Counted from the first letter of the stretch, positions 42,824 through 52,038 are shown. The stretch is DNA of 64,000 bases from Bradyrhizobium sp. CCBAU 051011 (GCF_009930815.1 NZ_CP022222.1:2522501-2586500); one strand, 5' to 3'. Notes: generated by a model from the sequence alone, not told the origin. Translations and numbers: made by a program.

Positions 42824-43818
42824 CCATCAACGGAAAATATCTGCGCATTGCTCTCGGCATCGCCGTTATCGCGGCGCTGATCATCGTGCCGATGAACTTC
42901 AACCGTTACGGCCTCTATATCCTGAGTCAGTGGGCGGTGATGACGATCGCCGCGATGGGGCTCAATCTGACACTCGGATATGCCGGCCAGGTCTCGCTGG
43001 CGCAGGGCGCGTTCGTCGGCATCGGCGCCTATGCGGCGGCGATCATGACCACACAGGGCATGCCGCTGATTGCGGCGCTCGGCGTCGCGATCGTGCTGTG
43101 CTTTGCGATCGGCTGGATCCTCGGCTATCCCGCCCTGCGCGTCCAGCATCACTATCTTGCCTTCGTGACGCTGGCCTTTTCGACGCTCGCGTTCCTGGTG
43201 TTCCGCAACGAGGACTGGCTCACCAAGGGCATCTACGGCATATCAAGTATTCCGCGGCCGAACGTCCTGGGATTCGCCACCAACCGGCCGCTGCCGTTCT
43301 ATTATTTCTGCCTCGGCTCGCTCGGCGTCGTCTCGCTGGCGATGTGGTGGCTGATCCGCTCGCCCTGGGGCCGCGCCTTCGTGGCGCTGCGCGAAAACCC
43401 GGTGCGAGCGCTGTCGCTCGGCATCGACACAAGGCGCTATACGCTGATGGCGTTCGCGATCGGCTCAGCGCTTGGCGGTGTCGCGGGCACGCTCTATGCG
43501 CCGCTGACGCAATATATCGATCCGGTTCCGTTCAATCTCTCGCTATCGCTTGATCTCTTGATGATGGTGATCGTCGGCGGCTCCGGCTTCTTCTTCGGCC
43601 CGTTCCTCGGCGCCATGATCGCCGTGCTGCTGCCCGAATGGCTGCGCTTCACGCAGGGCTATTACCTGATGCTGTACGCGGTCGCCGTCATGCTGCTCCT
43701 GATCTATTCGCCGACCGGCATCCTCGGCATCCTCGACCGCTATCTGGCCGAGCGCCGCACCAAGGCGGCATCGGCACTGCGTGCGGTTACCAAATCCAGA
43801 TTGGAGACGGCGCCATGA
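42820..43818 (+). CDS. livM: ABC transporter permease (LivM type)
   Basis: A 332-residue inner-membrane permease with about nine helices. It has the LivM marks GLNLTLGYAGQVSLAQGAFVGIGAYAAA and, in the coupling loop, SPWGRAFVALRENPVRALSLGID. It pairs with LivH. Both ends overlap their neighbours by 4 bases, so livH, livM and livG are translationally coupled. Confidence 0.93.
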   Translation: MTINGKYLRIALGIAVIAALIIVPMNFNRYGLYILSQWAVMTIAAMGLNLTLGYAGQVSLAQGAFVGIGAYAAAIMTTQGMPLIAALGVAIVLCFAIGWILGYPALRVQHHYLAFVTLAFSTLAFLVFRNEDWLTKGIYGISSIPRPNVLGFATNRPLPFYYFCLGSLGVVSLAMWWLIRSPWGRAFVALRENPVRALSLGIDTRRYTLMAFAIGSALGGVAGTLYAPLTQYIDPVPFNLSLSLDLLMMVIVGGSGFFFGPFLGAMIAVLLPEWLRFTQGYYLMLYAVAVMLLLIYSPTGILGILDRYLAERRTKAASALRAVTKSRLETAP

Positions 43819-44558
43819 CCGCGGTCCTTGAAGTCAGCGATATCAAGAAGAGCTTTGGGGGCATCAAGGCCGTCGATGGCGTCAGCTTCGACGTGCAGGA
43901 GGGCGAGATCCTCGGGCTGATCGGGCCGAACGGCTGCGGCAAGTCCACGCTGTTCAACTGCATCCTCGGCCAATTGGCGCCGACCGGCGGCGAGGTGAGG
44001 GTCGACGGCAAAGTCGTCACCGGGGTGCGGCCATCCGAACTGAATCGTCTCGGCGTCAGCCGCACCTTCCAGCTCCTGCAGGTGTTTCCGAAGCTGTCGG
44101 TGCGGGAGAATCTGATCCTCGCCGGGCAGGAGCATCAGGGCAACATGATGTCGCGGCTGTTCGGCCCGTCGGATGCCGGATTATCAGCGGCAGCCGACCA
44201 GATGATCGGCTTCTTCAAGCTGGATCATCTCGCGACCGAGGCCGCCGGCGGCCTGTCCTATGGCCAGCAAAAGCTGCTCGATGCCGCCATGGCGTTCATG
44301 GGCGGGCCGCGGCTGGTGTTGCTCGACGAACCCGCCGGCGGCGTCAACCTCACCATGCTCGGCGACCTCAAAGAGCGACTGGCGGCGATCAACCGCGAGA
44401 AGCGCGCCACCTTCGTCGTCATCGAGCACAACATGGAATTCGTGATGTCGCTGTGCACGCGCGTGATGGTGATGGCGGAAGGCAAGCTCTTGGCGATGGG
44501 CACACCCGCCGAAGTCCGCGCCAATCCCGCCGTCATCGAAGCCTATCTCGGCCACTAG
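43815..44558 (+). CDS. livG: ABC transporter ATP-binding protein (LivG type)
   Basis: A 247-residue ATPase with Walker A GPNGCGKST near residue 37, signature LSYGQQKLLD, Walker B LVLLDEPAGGVN and switch VIEHNMEFV. The PAGGVN form is typical of LivG. The ATG at 43815 overlaps the livM stop. The frame is open further upstream but that part lies inside livM in another phase. Confidence 0.92.
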   Translation: MTAVLEVSDIKKSFGGIKAVDGVSFDVQEGEILGLIGPNGCGKSTLFNCILGQLAPTGGEVRVDGKVVTGVRPSELNRLGVSRTFQLLQVFPKLSVRENLILAGQEHQGNMMSRLFGPSDAGLSAAADQMIGFFKLDHLATEAAGGLSYGQQKLLDAAMAFMGGPRLVLLDEPAGGVNLTMLGDLKERLAAINREKRATFVVIEHNMEFVMSLCTRVMVMAEGKLLAMGTPAEVRANPAVIEAYLGH

Positions 44559-44570
44559 AGGGATCGACCA

Positions 44571-45308
44571 ATGAGCGATGCCATCCTCGATGTTCAAGGC
44601 CTCGTCGGCGGTTACGGCAAGATGACGATCCTCAACGGCACCAGCTTTTCAGTGCCGGCAGGCTCCATCACCACCGTCATCGGGCCTAACGGCGCGGGAA
44701 AATCCACCGTTTTCAAGGCGATCTTCGGCCTGCTCAAGCTGCGCGAAGGCAAGGTCGTCTTCAAAGGGCGCGACGTCACCGGGCTGAGCCAGCGCGAACT
44801 GCTCAATGCAGGCATCTGCTACGTGCCGCAGGGGCGCAACATCTTCCCCGAGCTGTCGGTGCGCGACAACATCCAGCTCGGCGCCGTCGTTGCGCGTGAC
44901 ATCACCGATCTGCCGGCCAGAATCGAGGCGGCGCTCGATAAATTTCCGGTGCTGCGCAAGAAGGCGACGCAGCAGGCATCCACGCTGTCGGGCGGCGAGC
45001 AGAAGCAGCTCGAAGTCGTCCGCGGCCTCCTGCTCAATCCGCAACTGGTGCTGATCGACGAGCCGTCGATCGGGCTCTCGCCGCTGATGGTGCAGCAGAC
45101 CTTCAACATTCTGAAGAAATTGCGCGACCGCGGCGTGTCGATCCTGATGATCGAGCAGAACGCCCGCTCGGCGCTGGAGATTTCCGACTACGGCATTGTG
45201 CTCGAACTGGGACAGACCCGCCTCGTCGACAAGGCCGACCGCGTGCTGAACGATCCCCGCATCGGGCAATTATTCCTGGGCGGCGCCATGACGGAGACGG
45301 CCGCATGA
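44571..45308 (+). CDS. livF: ABC transporter ATP-binding protein (LivF type)
   Basis: A 245-residue ATPase with Walker A GPNGAGKST near residue 38, the LivF mark YVPQGRNIFPELSV, signature LSGGEQKQLEVVRGL and Walker B LVLIDEPSIGLSP. It begins 12 bases after livG with GAGGGA as ribosome site, and its stop overlaps the quiC start (ATGA). The transporter is thus directly coupled in translation to a quinate-pathway enzyme, which supports a shared substrate. Confidence 0.93.
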   Translation: MSDAILDVQGLVGGYGKMTILNGTSFSVPAGSITTVIGPNGAGKSTVFKAIFGLLKLREGKVVFKGRDVTGLSQRELLNAGICYVPQGRNIFPELSVRDNIQLGAVVARDITDLPARIEAALDKFPVLRKKATQQASTLSGGEQKQLEVVRGLLLNPQLVLIDEPSIGLSPLMVQQTFNILKKLRDRGVSILMIEQNARSALEISDYGIVLELGQTRLVDKADRVLNDPRIGQLFLGGAMTETAA

Positions 45309-47176
45309 ACAAGCGCTCGATCGCAACCGTTTCGCTCAGCGGCGCGCTCGATGAAAAGCTGCGCGCGATCGCCGAAGCCGGGTTCGATGCCGTCGAGATT
45401 TTCGAGAACGATCTGCTGTCGTTCAACGGCAGCCCGCGCGACGTCGGCCGGATGTGCCGGGATCTCGGGCTGTCGATCTGCGCCTTCCAGCCGTTCCGCG
45501 ACTTCGAGGGCATGCCGGAGCCGCAACGCGCCCGCAACTTCGCGCGTGCCGAGCGCAAGTTCGACCTGATGCGAGAATTGCAGACCGATTTGATGCTGAT
45601 TTGCAGCAACATCTCGCCGGCTTCGCTTGGCGGTATCGATCGCGCCGCCGCCGATTTCCACGAGCTGGGCGAGCGGGCCGCCGCGCGGGGCTTGCGCGTC
45701 GGCTATGAGGCGCTCGCCTGGGGGCTTCATGTCAACGACTATCGCGATGCTTGGGAGATCGTGCGGCGCGCCGACCACAAATCGATCGGCGTCATCCTCG
45801 ACAGCTTTCACGCGCTGGCGCCGTCGTTCCCGACGCTGCCGATCCAGTCGATCCCTGCCGACAAGATCTTTCTGGTGCAACTGGCTGATGCGCCGAAACT
45901 CGGCCTCGACGTGCTGTCCTGGAGCCGGCATTTCCGCTGCTTCCCGGGGCAGGGCGATCTGCCGGTCGCGCGTTTCGTGCAAGACGTGCTGGCCACCAGC
46001 TATGCGGGCCCGCTATCGCTGGAAATATTCAACGACCAGTTTCGCGCCGGCTCCGCGGTACGCACCGCGACCGATGGACTGCGCTCGCTGATCCTGCTCG
46101 AGGATGACGTTCGCGCTGCGGCGTCGAGCGGTCCGGCAGGGCCCTTGCCACCGAAAGCACACAGCCGTGGCGTCGGCTTCATCGAGTTCGCCGTCAGCGA
46201 CGAAAAAGCCAAAAGCCTCGCCGCGATGTTCGGCCAGCTCGGCTTCCGCAAGACTGGCGCGCATCGCAGCAAGGACGTCGAACGCTGGTCGCAGGGCCAT
46301 ATTGACCTCGTGATCAATTGCGAACCCGACGGCTTTGCGCATTCGCACTTTGTCGCGCACGGCCCCGGCGTCTGCGCCATCGCTGTTGACGTGGATGATG
46401 CCGGCAGGACCATGGCACGGGCGGAAGCCTTGCAGGCGCGGACCTTCTATCAGCCGGTCGGGCCGGGTGAGCTGGAGATTCCGGCGATCCGCGGCGTCGG
46501 CGGCAGCCTGCTGTATTTCCTCGAAGAAGCCGGCAAGAACTGGGACCTCGATTTCGAATCGCTGCGCAGCGATGCGGCCAGCGACCGGCTCGATGCCGTC
46601 GATCATATCTCGCAGTCGATGCCCTATGACGAGATGCTGTCATGGCTGTTGTTCTACACCGGCATTCTCGATCTGGAGCGCCTGCCGCAGATGGAGATCG
46701 CGGACCCGGTCGGGCTGGTGCAGAGCCAGGCGCTGATCAATGGCAATCGGGGTCTGCGCATGGTGCTCAACGGCTCGTCAGCCACCCGCACGCTGTCGGC
46801 CCGCTTCATCCACGAATTCTTCGGTTCCGGCGTGCAGCATGTCGCGTTCTCCTGCGGCGATATTTTCGCGGCGATCGCCGACATGCGTGCGCGCGGTGCG
46901 GATTTCCTCAAGATCCCTGACAATTACTACGACGACATCGAAGCCAAGTACGGCCTCGATGCCGCCACCATGGCCGCGCTGCGCGACAACCAGATTCTCT
47001 ACGACCGCGAAGGCGACGGCGAATTCTTTCAGGTCTATACCCATGCGTTCGACGAGCGGTTTTTCTTCGAGATCGTCGAGCGCCGCAACTATCACGGCTT
47101 CGGCGCCGCCAACGCCGCGATCAGGCTCGCGGCGCAGACCCGCGAATCGCGGCCGCTGACCATGCCCAAGGCGTGA
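45305..47176 (+). CDS. quiC: 3-dehydroshikimate dehydratase fused to an HPPD-like domain
   Basis: A 623-residue two-domain protein of the QuiC1 type. The N-terminal TIM barrel (about 1-265) has the metal ligands E135, D166, Q192 and E240, with H169 in LDSFHA; it dehydrates 3-dehydroshikimate to protocatechuate. The C-terminal half (about 290-600) is a vicinal-oxygen-chelate fold like 4-hydroxyphenylpyruvate dioxygenase, and keeps His in AVDHI, His in GVQHVAF and Glu in FFFEIVERRN. The iron triad therefore looks intact, but the natural activity of this half is unknown. The start overlaps livF. Confidence 0.92.
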   Translation: MNKRSIATVSLSGALDEKLRAIAEAGFDAVEIFENDLLSFNGSPRDVGRMCRDLGLSICAFQPFRDFEGMPEPQRARNFARAERKFDLMRELQTDLMLICSNISPASLGGIDRAAADFHELGERAAARGLRVGYEALAWGLHVNDYRDAWEIVRRADHKSIGVILDSFHALAPSFPTLPIQSIPADKIFLVQLADAPKLGLDVLSWSRHFRCFPGQGDLPVARFVQDVLATSYAGPLSLEIFNDQFRAGSAVRTATDGLRSLILLEDDVRAAASSGPAGPLPPKAHSRGVGFIEFAVSDEKAKSLAAMFGQLGFRKTGAHRSKDVERWSQGHIDLVINCEPDGFAHSHFVAHGPGVCAIAVDVDDAGRTMARAEALQARTFYQPVGPGELEIPAIRGVGGSLLYFLEEAGKNWDLDFESLRSDAASDRLDAVDHISQSMPYDEMLSWLLFYTGILDLERLPQMEIADPVGLVQSQALINGNRGLRMVLNGSSATRTLSARFIHEFFGSGVQHVAFSCGDIFAAIADMRARGADFLKIPDNYYDDIEAKYGLDAATMAALRDNQILYDREGDGEFFQVYTHAFDERFFFEIVERRNYHGFGAANAAIRLAAQTRESRPLTMPKA

Positions 47177-47218
47177 CTATCGGAATGGAAAACAAGAACA
47201 CTGAGGGGAGGCGAGGCG

Positions 47219-49048
47219 ATGTCGATCATGAAGGGGAAGGTCGTTGGCGCAACATTGCTGCTCGCGGCCTGCGGTTATCTCTCGCCAGCATCGGCCGATA
47301 CGCTTTCCTGCGATGACGGTATCAAGACGGCGTTTCGCCCGGACGCCGACACGAAGGTCGTTGCAGTTCGCCTGGTGAAGAAGGGCGAGGAGCTGAAGGC
47401 AGTTGACGCGCCGCAGCCGATTACGGCTGCCGCTGATCTGTGCCTGGTCAAGCTATTGGTCGGCCCCGGCGCCACGGCGGAGAAGGACAGGAACGCGCGC
47501 TCCTGGTCCGAAGGTATCGGGATCGAGGTCTGGCTGCCGACGCAGGCCAATTGGAATGAGCGTATCCGCAATTACGGCGGCGGCGGATGGGTCGGCGGCG
47601 GTCATCGCTATGCGGACAAGATCGGCAGCAAGGTGCCGGCGATCGTCAATGCCAATATCGGATACGCCTCAGGCACCACGGACGCAGGCCAGCCCTGGTA
47701 TCAGGATGGCTCGTTCGCATTTCTGTCCGACGGCAAGGTCAACGTGGAAGCGCTGCGCGATTTCTCGGTGCGCGCCATGGTGGAGCAGGCCGTCAAGACC
47801 AAGGCGCTGGTCAACCTCTACTACGGCAAGGCGCCGAAATATGCCTACTACGACGGCCATTCGCAGGGTGGCCGGCAAGGCCTGAAACTCGTGCAGGAGT
47901 ATCCCGAGCTTTACGATGGCTACATGATCGCGCAGCCGGCGCTGAATATCGCGAAATTCGGGACGGCAGGGCTCTATCCGCAGATCGTGATGAAAACCGA
48001 ACTCGGCTTCACGTCGGCGGACAAACCGAAGGCCACAGCCTTCGCCGCCAAGGTTGCCGCCGCCAACAAGCGCGCGGTGGCCGCCTGCGATAAGGCCGGC
48101 CTCGGGTTCCTGCTCGATCCCTTTGCCTGCGATTACAATCCCGCACGCGATGCCGACATGCTGTGCGCAGGCGAGGCCGGCGAGGGCGTCACCGGCAATA
48201 ATGCCGATGGTGCGGCCTGCATGAGTCTCAAGGAGGCGAACGCGCTGAACCGGATCTGGTACGGCGCCACCAGCGATGGCAGTTTCGATGCCGCGCCGAG
48301 CGCCGAGGCGCGGTCCGGCAAATCGCTCGGCAAGAACCAGCTCTGGTGGACGTTCACCAAAAGCACCGGCATCGCTAACCTGATCACCAGCGCCTCCTCC
48401 TACGGCGTCGCTCTGGCGCTGCAGGATGTCAGCTACGCTCCTGACGCCAGCACGTCGTCAGGCGAACCCATCACGAACGCCTCGACCAATATGCGCAATA
48501 AATGGCTGGAGCTTGATTACGCCGGGCTCGCCGATGCCGTGAACAAGGGCGTCGCGCTGCAGCCGACGTTGTTCAGCGACCTCATCACCGACAAGGCGGA
48601 CCTCGCGAAACTGCGCGATCTCGGCCGCAAGGTCATCGTCTACACGGGCCTCGTCGACGATGCGATCCCGCCGGCCGGCAACATCAATTATCACGAGCGC
48701 GTGGTGGCGGCGATGGGCGGGCATGCCGAGGTGCAGAAGTTCATGCGGATGTATCTCGTGCCGGGATCGGCGCACTCTTCGCAAGGGAGGGCCTATACCG
48801 TCGGCGGCAAGAACGACAGCGTGCCGTTGCCGAAGCTGCCGGGCAATGCCAATCAGACACCGACACGCGAGCAGGACCAATTCTTCACGGCTCTGATCGA
48901 CTGGGTCGAGAAGGGCACCGCGCCCGGCGAAATCCTGCTGACGTCGCGTGACAACAGCCTGAGCTATCCCGTCTGCGTCTATCCGCTGCGGACGAACTGG
49001 AACGGCAATGGAGATGCAAAGCAGGCCTCGAGTTATAGCTGCCGGTAG
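47219..49048 (+). CDS. Tannase/feruloyl esterase family protein, exported
   Basis: A 609-residue alpha/beta hydrolase of the tannase/feruloyl esterase family, expected to release gallate, hydroxycinnamate or similar acids from plant esters outside the cytoplasm. The N-terminus is a signal sequence with LLAAC (Cys18), which could be a lipobox; cleavage after ASA at residue 26 is the alternative. Catalytic candidates are S215 in GHSQGGRQ, D480 in GLVDDAI and H519 in PGSAHSSQG. The family usually has Cys next to both the Ser and the His, joined by a disulfide; here both are replaced (His and Ser). It is 42 bases after quiC with a strong ribosome site. Confidence 0.88.
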   Translation: MSIMKGKVVGATLLLAACGYLSPASADTLSCDDGIKTAFRPDADTKVVAVRLVKKGEELKAVDAPQPITAAADLCLVKLLVGPGATAEKDRNARSWSEGIGIEVWLPTQANWNERIRNYGGGGWVGGGHRYADKIGSKVPAIVNANIGYASGTTDAGQPWYQDGSFAFLSDGKVNVEALRDFSVRAMVEQAVKTKALVNLYYGKAPKYAYYDGHSQGGRQGLKLVQEYPELYDGYMIAQPALNIAKFGTAGLYPQIVMKTELGFTSADKPKATAFAAKVAAANKRAVAACDKAGLGFLLDPFACDYNPARDADMLCAGEAGEGVTGNNADGAACMSLKEANALNRIWYGATSDGSFDAAPSAEARSGKSLGKNQLWWTFTKSTGIANLITSASSYGVALALQDVSYAPDASTSSGEPITNASTNMRNKWLELDYAGLADAVNKGVALQPTLFSDLITDKADLAKLRDLGRKVIVYTGLVDDAIPPAGNINYHERVVAAMGGHAEVQKFMRMYLVPGSAHSSQGRAYTVGGKNDSVPLPKLPGNANQTPTREQDQFFTALIDWVEKGTAPGEILLTSRDNSLSYPVCVYPLRTNWNGNGDAKQASSYSCR

Positions 49049-49054
49049 CTGCCC

Positions 49055-50767
49055 TTGCGCCGCCCACGATTATCCGAGATCTCGCCCGGGTACGACGTCG
49101 TCGTGATCGGCGCCGGAGCCGCCGGCATGTCGGCTGCGCTTTTTTCCGCCATTCGCGGCGCGAAAACGCTGCTGGTCGAGAAGACCGGCTTTGTCGGCGG
49201 CACCTCCGCATGGTCGGCCGGATCGATCTGGATACCCAATACGCGCCATGCATCGGCCGCCGGCGCGATCGATAGCGTGGCGAACGTCGAAAAATATCTG
49301 CAGCAGATCATTGGAAACCATGCCGACGTTGCGCTGCGCGCCGCCTTCCTGAAGGCGGGTCCCACGGCAGTCGAGGTTCTGGAAAATCATTCCGAAGTGA
49401 AGTTGCGGGCCTATGCTCGTCATCCCGACTATCGCTCCGAGCTTGAGGGCGCGGCGTTCGCCGGGCGCGCGCTGGAGCCGTTGCCATTCGACGGGCGTTT
49501 GCTTGGCGAGGCGTTCCCGCTGGTTCGACCGCCGCTCCCGGAGTTCACGTTGCTTGGCGGAATGATGGTCGACAGGACGGATATCGGTCATCTGTTGTCG
49601 TCAACGAGGTCCGTCAAATCGTTGTGGCACTCTACCAAGCTCTTTGCGCGCTACGCACGCGACAAAGCGAGCCATGGCAGGGGCACACGGCTCGTAATGG
49701 GGAATGCGCTGGTCGGCCGGCTACTGTATTCATTGATGCGTCAGGGTGTAGATATCCTGACAGGCGCATCGCTTGCGAAGATCATCCGGAAACCTGACGG
49801 TGCCGTTACGGCGGCCGGTTTGATCTCGGAGGGAGTATCGCGCGAGATCGTCGTCAACGGCGCGCTGATTCTGGCGGGAGGCGGTTTCAACCGCCATGCC
49901 GAGCGACGCCTCGCCGCGCTTGGAACCGAGTCCGGATGGTCGTCCGTCGCGCCGGGCTCGAGCGGCGATGCGCAGGACAAGGCCCTTGAGATCGGTGCGC
50001 GCCTCAGCGAGCGCGATGTCAGCCCTGCATTCTGGGCGCCCGCATCGATCCGGCGGCGGCGCGACGGATCACAAGCGGTCTTTCCGCACTTCGTGCTCGA
50101 CCGTGCCAAACCGGGGACGCTGGTTGTCGACAGCAACGGGCGTCGGTTCGTCAATGAAGCGATCTCCTATCACCAGTTTGCGCTGGAGATGTTGGCAAAG
50201 GGAAAGTCGGCCATTCCGGCGTTTCTGATCGCGGATGCGGTTTCAGTCCGAAAATATGGTCTTGGCATGGTGCGTCCTAGTGGCTGGGGCGCCAGAGCTG
50301 CTGTCGCCGACGGCTATCTCAGCGTCGCTGACACCATCGAGCAGCTAGCGCTACGACTGCACATCGATCCCGGTCAATTGCGCGCGACGGTCGACAGGAT
50401 GAATCTGCATGCGCAAACCGGTCTTGATCCCGAATTCGGCAGGGGAAGCACGGTGTATCAGAATCACAACGGTGATGCGTCTGCGGGCGGGGCCAATCCC
50501 AACCTTGGCCGCATCGCGTCGGCCCCCTTCTATGCGGTCCGGCTTTATCCTTCCGATATCGGTACCTCCTGCGGACTTGTTACGGACGAGCTTGCCCGCG
50601 TTCTAGATGCCGGCAATCGGCCCATTGCTGGCCTCTACGCTTGCGGAAATGACATGCAGTCGATCATGGGTGGAACCTACCCCGGACCGGGGATCACGCT
50701 CGGGCCAGCGATCGCGTTTGCCTATATCGCGGCGTCGGACGCCGCTCGGCGCTTGGGCGTCGAATGA
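49055..50767 (+). CDS. FAD-dependent oxidoreductase (fumarate reductase/3-ketosteroid dehydrogenase type)
   Basis: A 570-residue flavoprotein. The dinucleotide fold is VVVIGAGAAGMSAALFSA near residues 15-32, followed by LLVEK. Later marks are GGTSAWSAGSIWIPN, GALILAGGGFNRH, and a C-terminal GLYACGNDMQSIMGGTYPGPGITLGPA that closes the flavin site. This resembles the KstD/FCSD-like group that dehydrogenates or reduces C-C bonds. The start must be the TTG at 49055, because no ATG or GTG precedes the flavin motif. It begins 6 bases after the tannase stop, so it probably acts on a product of that esterase. The substrate is unknown. Confidence 0.82.
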   Translation: MRRPRLSEISPGYDVVVIGAGAAGMSAALFSAIRGAKTLLVEKTGFVGGTSAWSAGSIWIPNTRHASAAGAIDSVANVEKYLQQIIGNHADVALRAAFLKAGPTAVEVLENHSEVKLRAYARHPDYRSELEGAAFAGRALEPLPFDGRLLGEAFPLVRPPLPEFTLLGGMMVDRTDIGHLLSSTRSVKSLWHSTKLFARYARDKASHGRGTRLVMGNALVGRLLYSLMRQGVDILTGASLAKIIRKPDGAVTAAGLISEGVSREIVVNGALILAGGGFNRHAERRLAALGTESGWSSVAPGSSGDAQDKALEIGARLSERDVSPAFWAPASIRRRRDGSQAVFPHFVLDRAKPGTLVVDSNGRRFVNEAISYHQFALEMLAKGKSAIPAFLIADAVSVRKYGLGMVRPSGWGARAAVADGYLSVADTIEQLALRLHIDPGQLRATVDRMNLHAQTGLDPEFGRGSTVYQNHNGDASAGGANPNLGRIASAPFYAVRLYPSDIGTSCGLVTDELARVLDAGNRPIAGLYACGNDMQSIMGGTYPGPGITLGPAIAFAYIAASDAARRLGVE

Positions 50768-50795
50768 CGCCGTCGTTTTCGCTTGCCGCGCTTAT

Positions 50796-50926
50796 CGCGC
50801 TCGAACTTGCACCATGCGAATTGATCTGCATCTCCGCCGCAGCTATCCCGTCTCGTCTATCCGCTGCGGACGACGTGGAATGGCAACGGAGATGCAAAGC
50901 AGGTTTCGAGCTATAGCTGCCGGTAG
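50796..50926 (+). pseudogene. Decayed 3' end of a second tannase gene
   Basis: Bases 50841-50926 align to the end of the intact tannase gene (48962-49048) with 79 of 87 positions identical by eye, seven substitutions and one deleted base that breaks the frame. Translated across the break it reads SYPV, then VYPLRTTWNGNGDAKQVSSY and the same SCR end. Upstream, 50796-50830 still reads LELAPCELICIS, similar to VEKGTAPGEILLTS of the intact protein. No other part of a second gene remains between the FAD gene and this fragment. Confidence 0.8.
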
Positions 50927-50978
50927 GCCGGCGGGTTAGGATCGTGTCGTCGGTAGCGGCCTCAGTACCGGATTGAAC

Positions 50979-51902
50979 ATGATCGAACCCAAGGAAAGCG
51001 CGAGCAAAGCGCGCGAAGTGCTGGGCCTGCTCGGCTTCCTGTGTGTGGCCACAGCCCAGGTCTCGAACATGATCCTGGCGCGCGGCGTTGCCGGCAGCGT
51101 ACCGCCGTTCTCGATCGCCTTCTTTCGCTGGAGCATCGTCGCGCTCGGCCTGTTGCCGGCCATCGTGATGGCATTGCGGGAAAGGCCCGGCGTGTTGCAG
51201 GGGCAGACGCTCGGCATCGCGGCGGCGGGCTTTCTCGGCATGTTCGTGTGCGGCGGCCCGGTTTATCTCGCCGGCGTTACGACCTCGGCGATCAACCTGG
51301 CGCTGATCATGGCGCTCGCGCCGCTCGCAGTACTGCTGTTCTCTTTCATGTCCGGCCAGGAACCCATTCATCGAAGCCAGATCATAGGCATGCTGCTCTC
51401 GCTGGCCGGCGCGGCCTTGATCATTACCAAAGGGCAGGCAGCCGTCGGCGCTGGCGTGGTAACCGGCGACCTGCTTGCGCTGATGGCGATGCTGGGTTGG
51501 GCGGGGTACACCCTGCTGCAGAATCGTGTCGGCAGCGGTGTGAGCTTTCTGGCGCGGATCGGCCTGTTCGCGGCAGCGGGCGCGCTGTTCTCGTTGCCCT
51601 TCGCCATCCACGAAATGTGGACCGCGCCGGCCGCCGCGTTCAACGGGCGTGCGGCGCTGGTGTATTTGTTCGCAGGATTGGTCCCCGGGCTTTTTGCCTA
51701 TTCGGCCTATGCCTATCTCGGCGCGAAATTCGGCGCGGTGTCGACTTCCCTGAGCCTTTATCTCGGACCGATCGTCAGCGCGGTGCTGTCGATCCTGTTT
51801 CTCGGGGAGGCGCCTACCATGATCCATCTGATCGGCGGCGCACTGTCGCTCGGCGGCATGTGGTTGAGCCTGCAGGCGAAGCAGAGCGGATCACCATCCT
51901 AA
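50979..51902 (+). CDS. EamA/DMT-family permease
   Basis: A 307-residue inner-membrane protein with ten predicted helices in two EamA repeats (about residues 15-145 and 160-295). Marks are PPFSIAFFRWSIVALGLLP in the first repeat and FLGEAPTMIHLIGGALSLGGMWLS at the end. The family exports amino acids or other small metabolites; the substrate is not visible. I prefer the ATG at 50979 over a TTG at 50973. It follows the tannase remnant and may be a separate transcript. Confidence 0.88.
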   Translation: MIEPKESASKAREVLGLLGFLCVATAQVSNMILARGVAGSVPPFSIAFFRWSIVALGLLPAIVMALRERPGVLQGQTLGIAAAGFLGMFVCGGPVYLAGVTTSAINLALIMALAPLAVLLFSFMSGQEPIHRSQIIGMLLSLAGAALIITKGQAAVGAGVVTGDLLALMAMLGWAGYTLLQNRVGSGVSFLARIGLFAAAGALFSLPFAIHEMWTAPAAAFNGRAALVYLFAGLVPGLFAYSAYAYLGAKFGAVSTSLSLYLGPIVSAVLSILFLGEAPTMIHLIGGALSLGGMWLSLQAKQSGSPS

Positions 51903-52038
51903 CGCGACGTCGGCGGCTGCCCGGAAATTTATCAAGGCATCTTCGCGCTCGATGCGCGTCGCCGATTTCACCTGACGAGTCGCTCTCTTTGTCGCGCCGT
52001 TCCGCGTGGCCGTCATAACGGCGGCCTTTGGCATCGAC

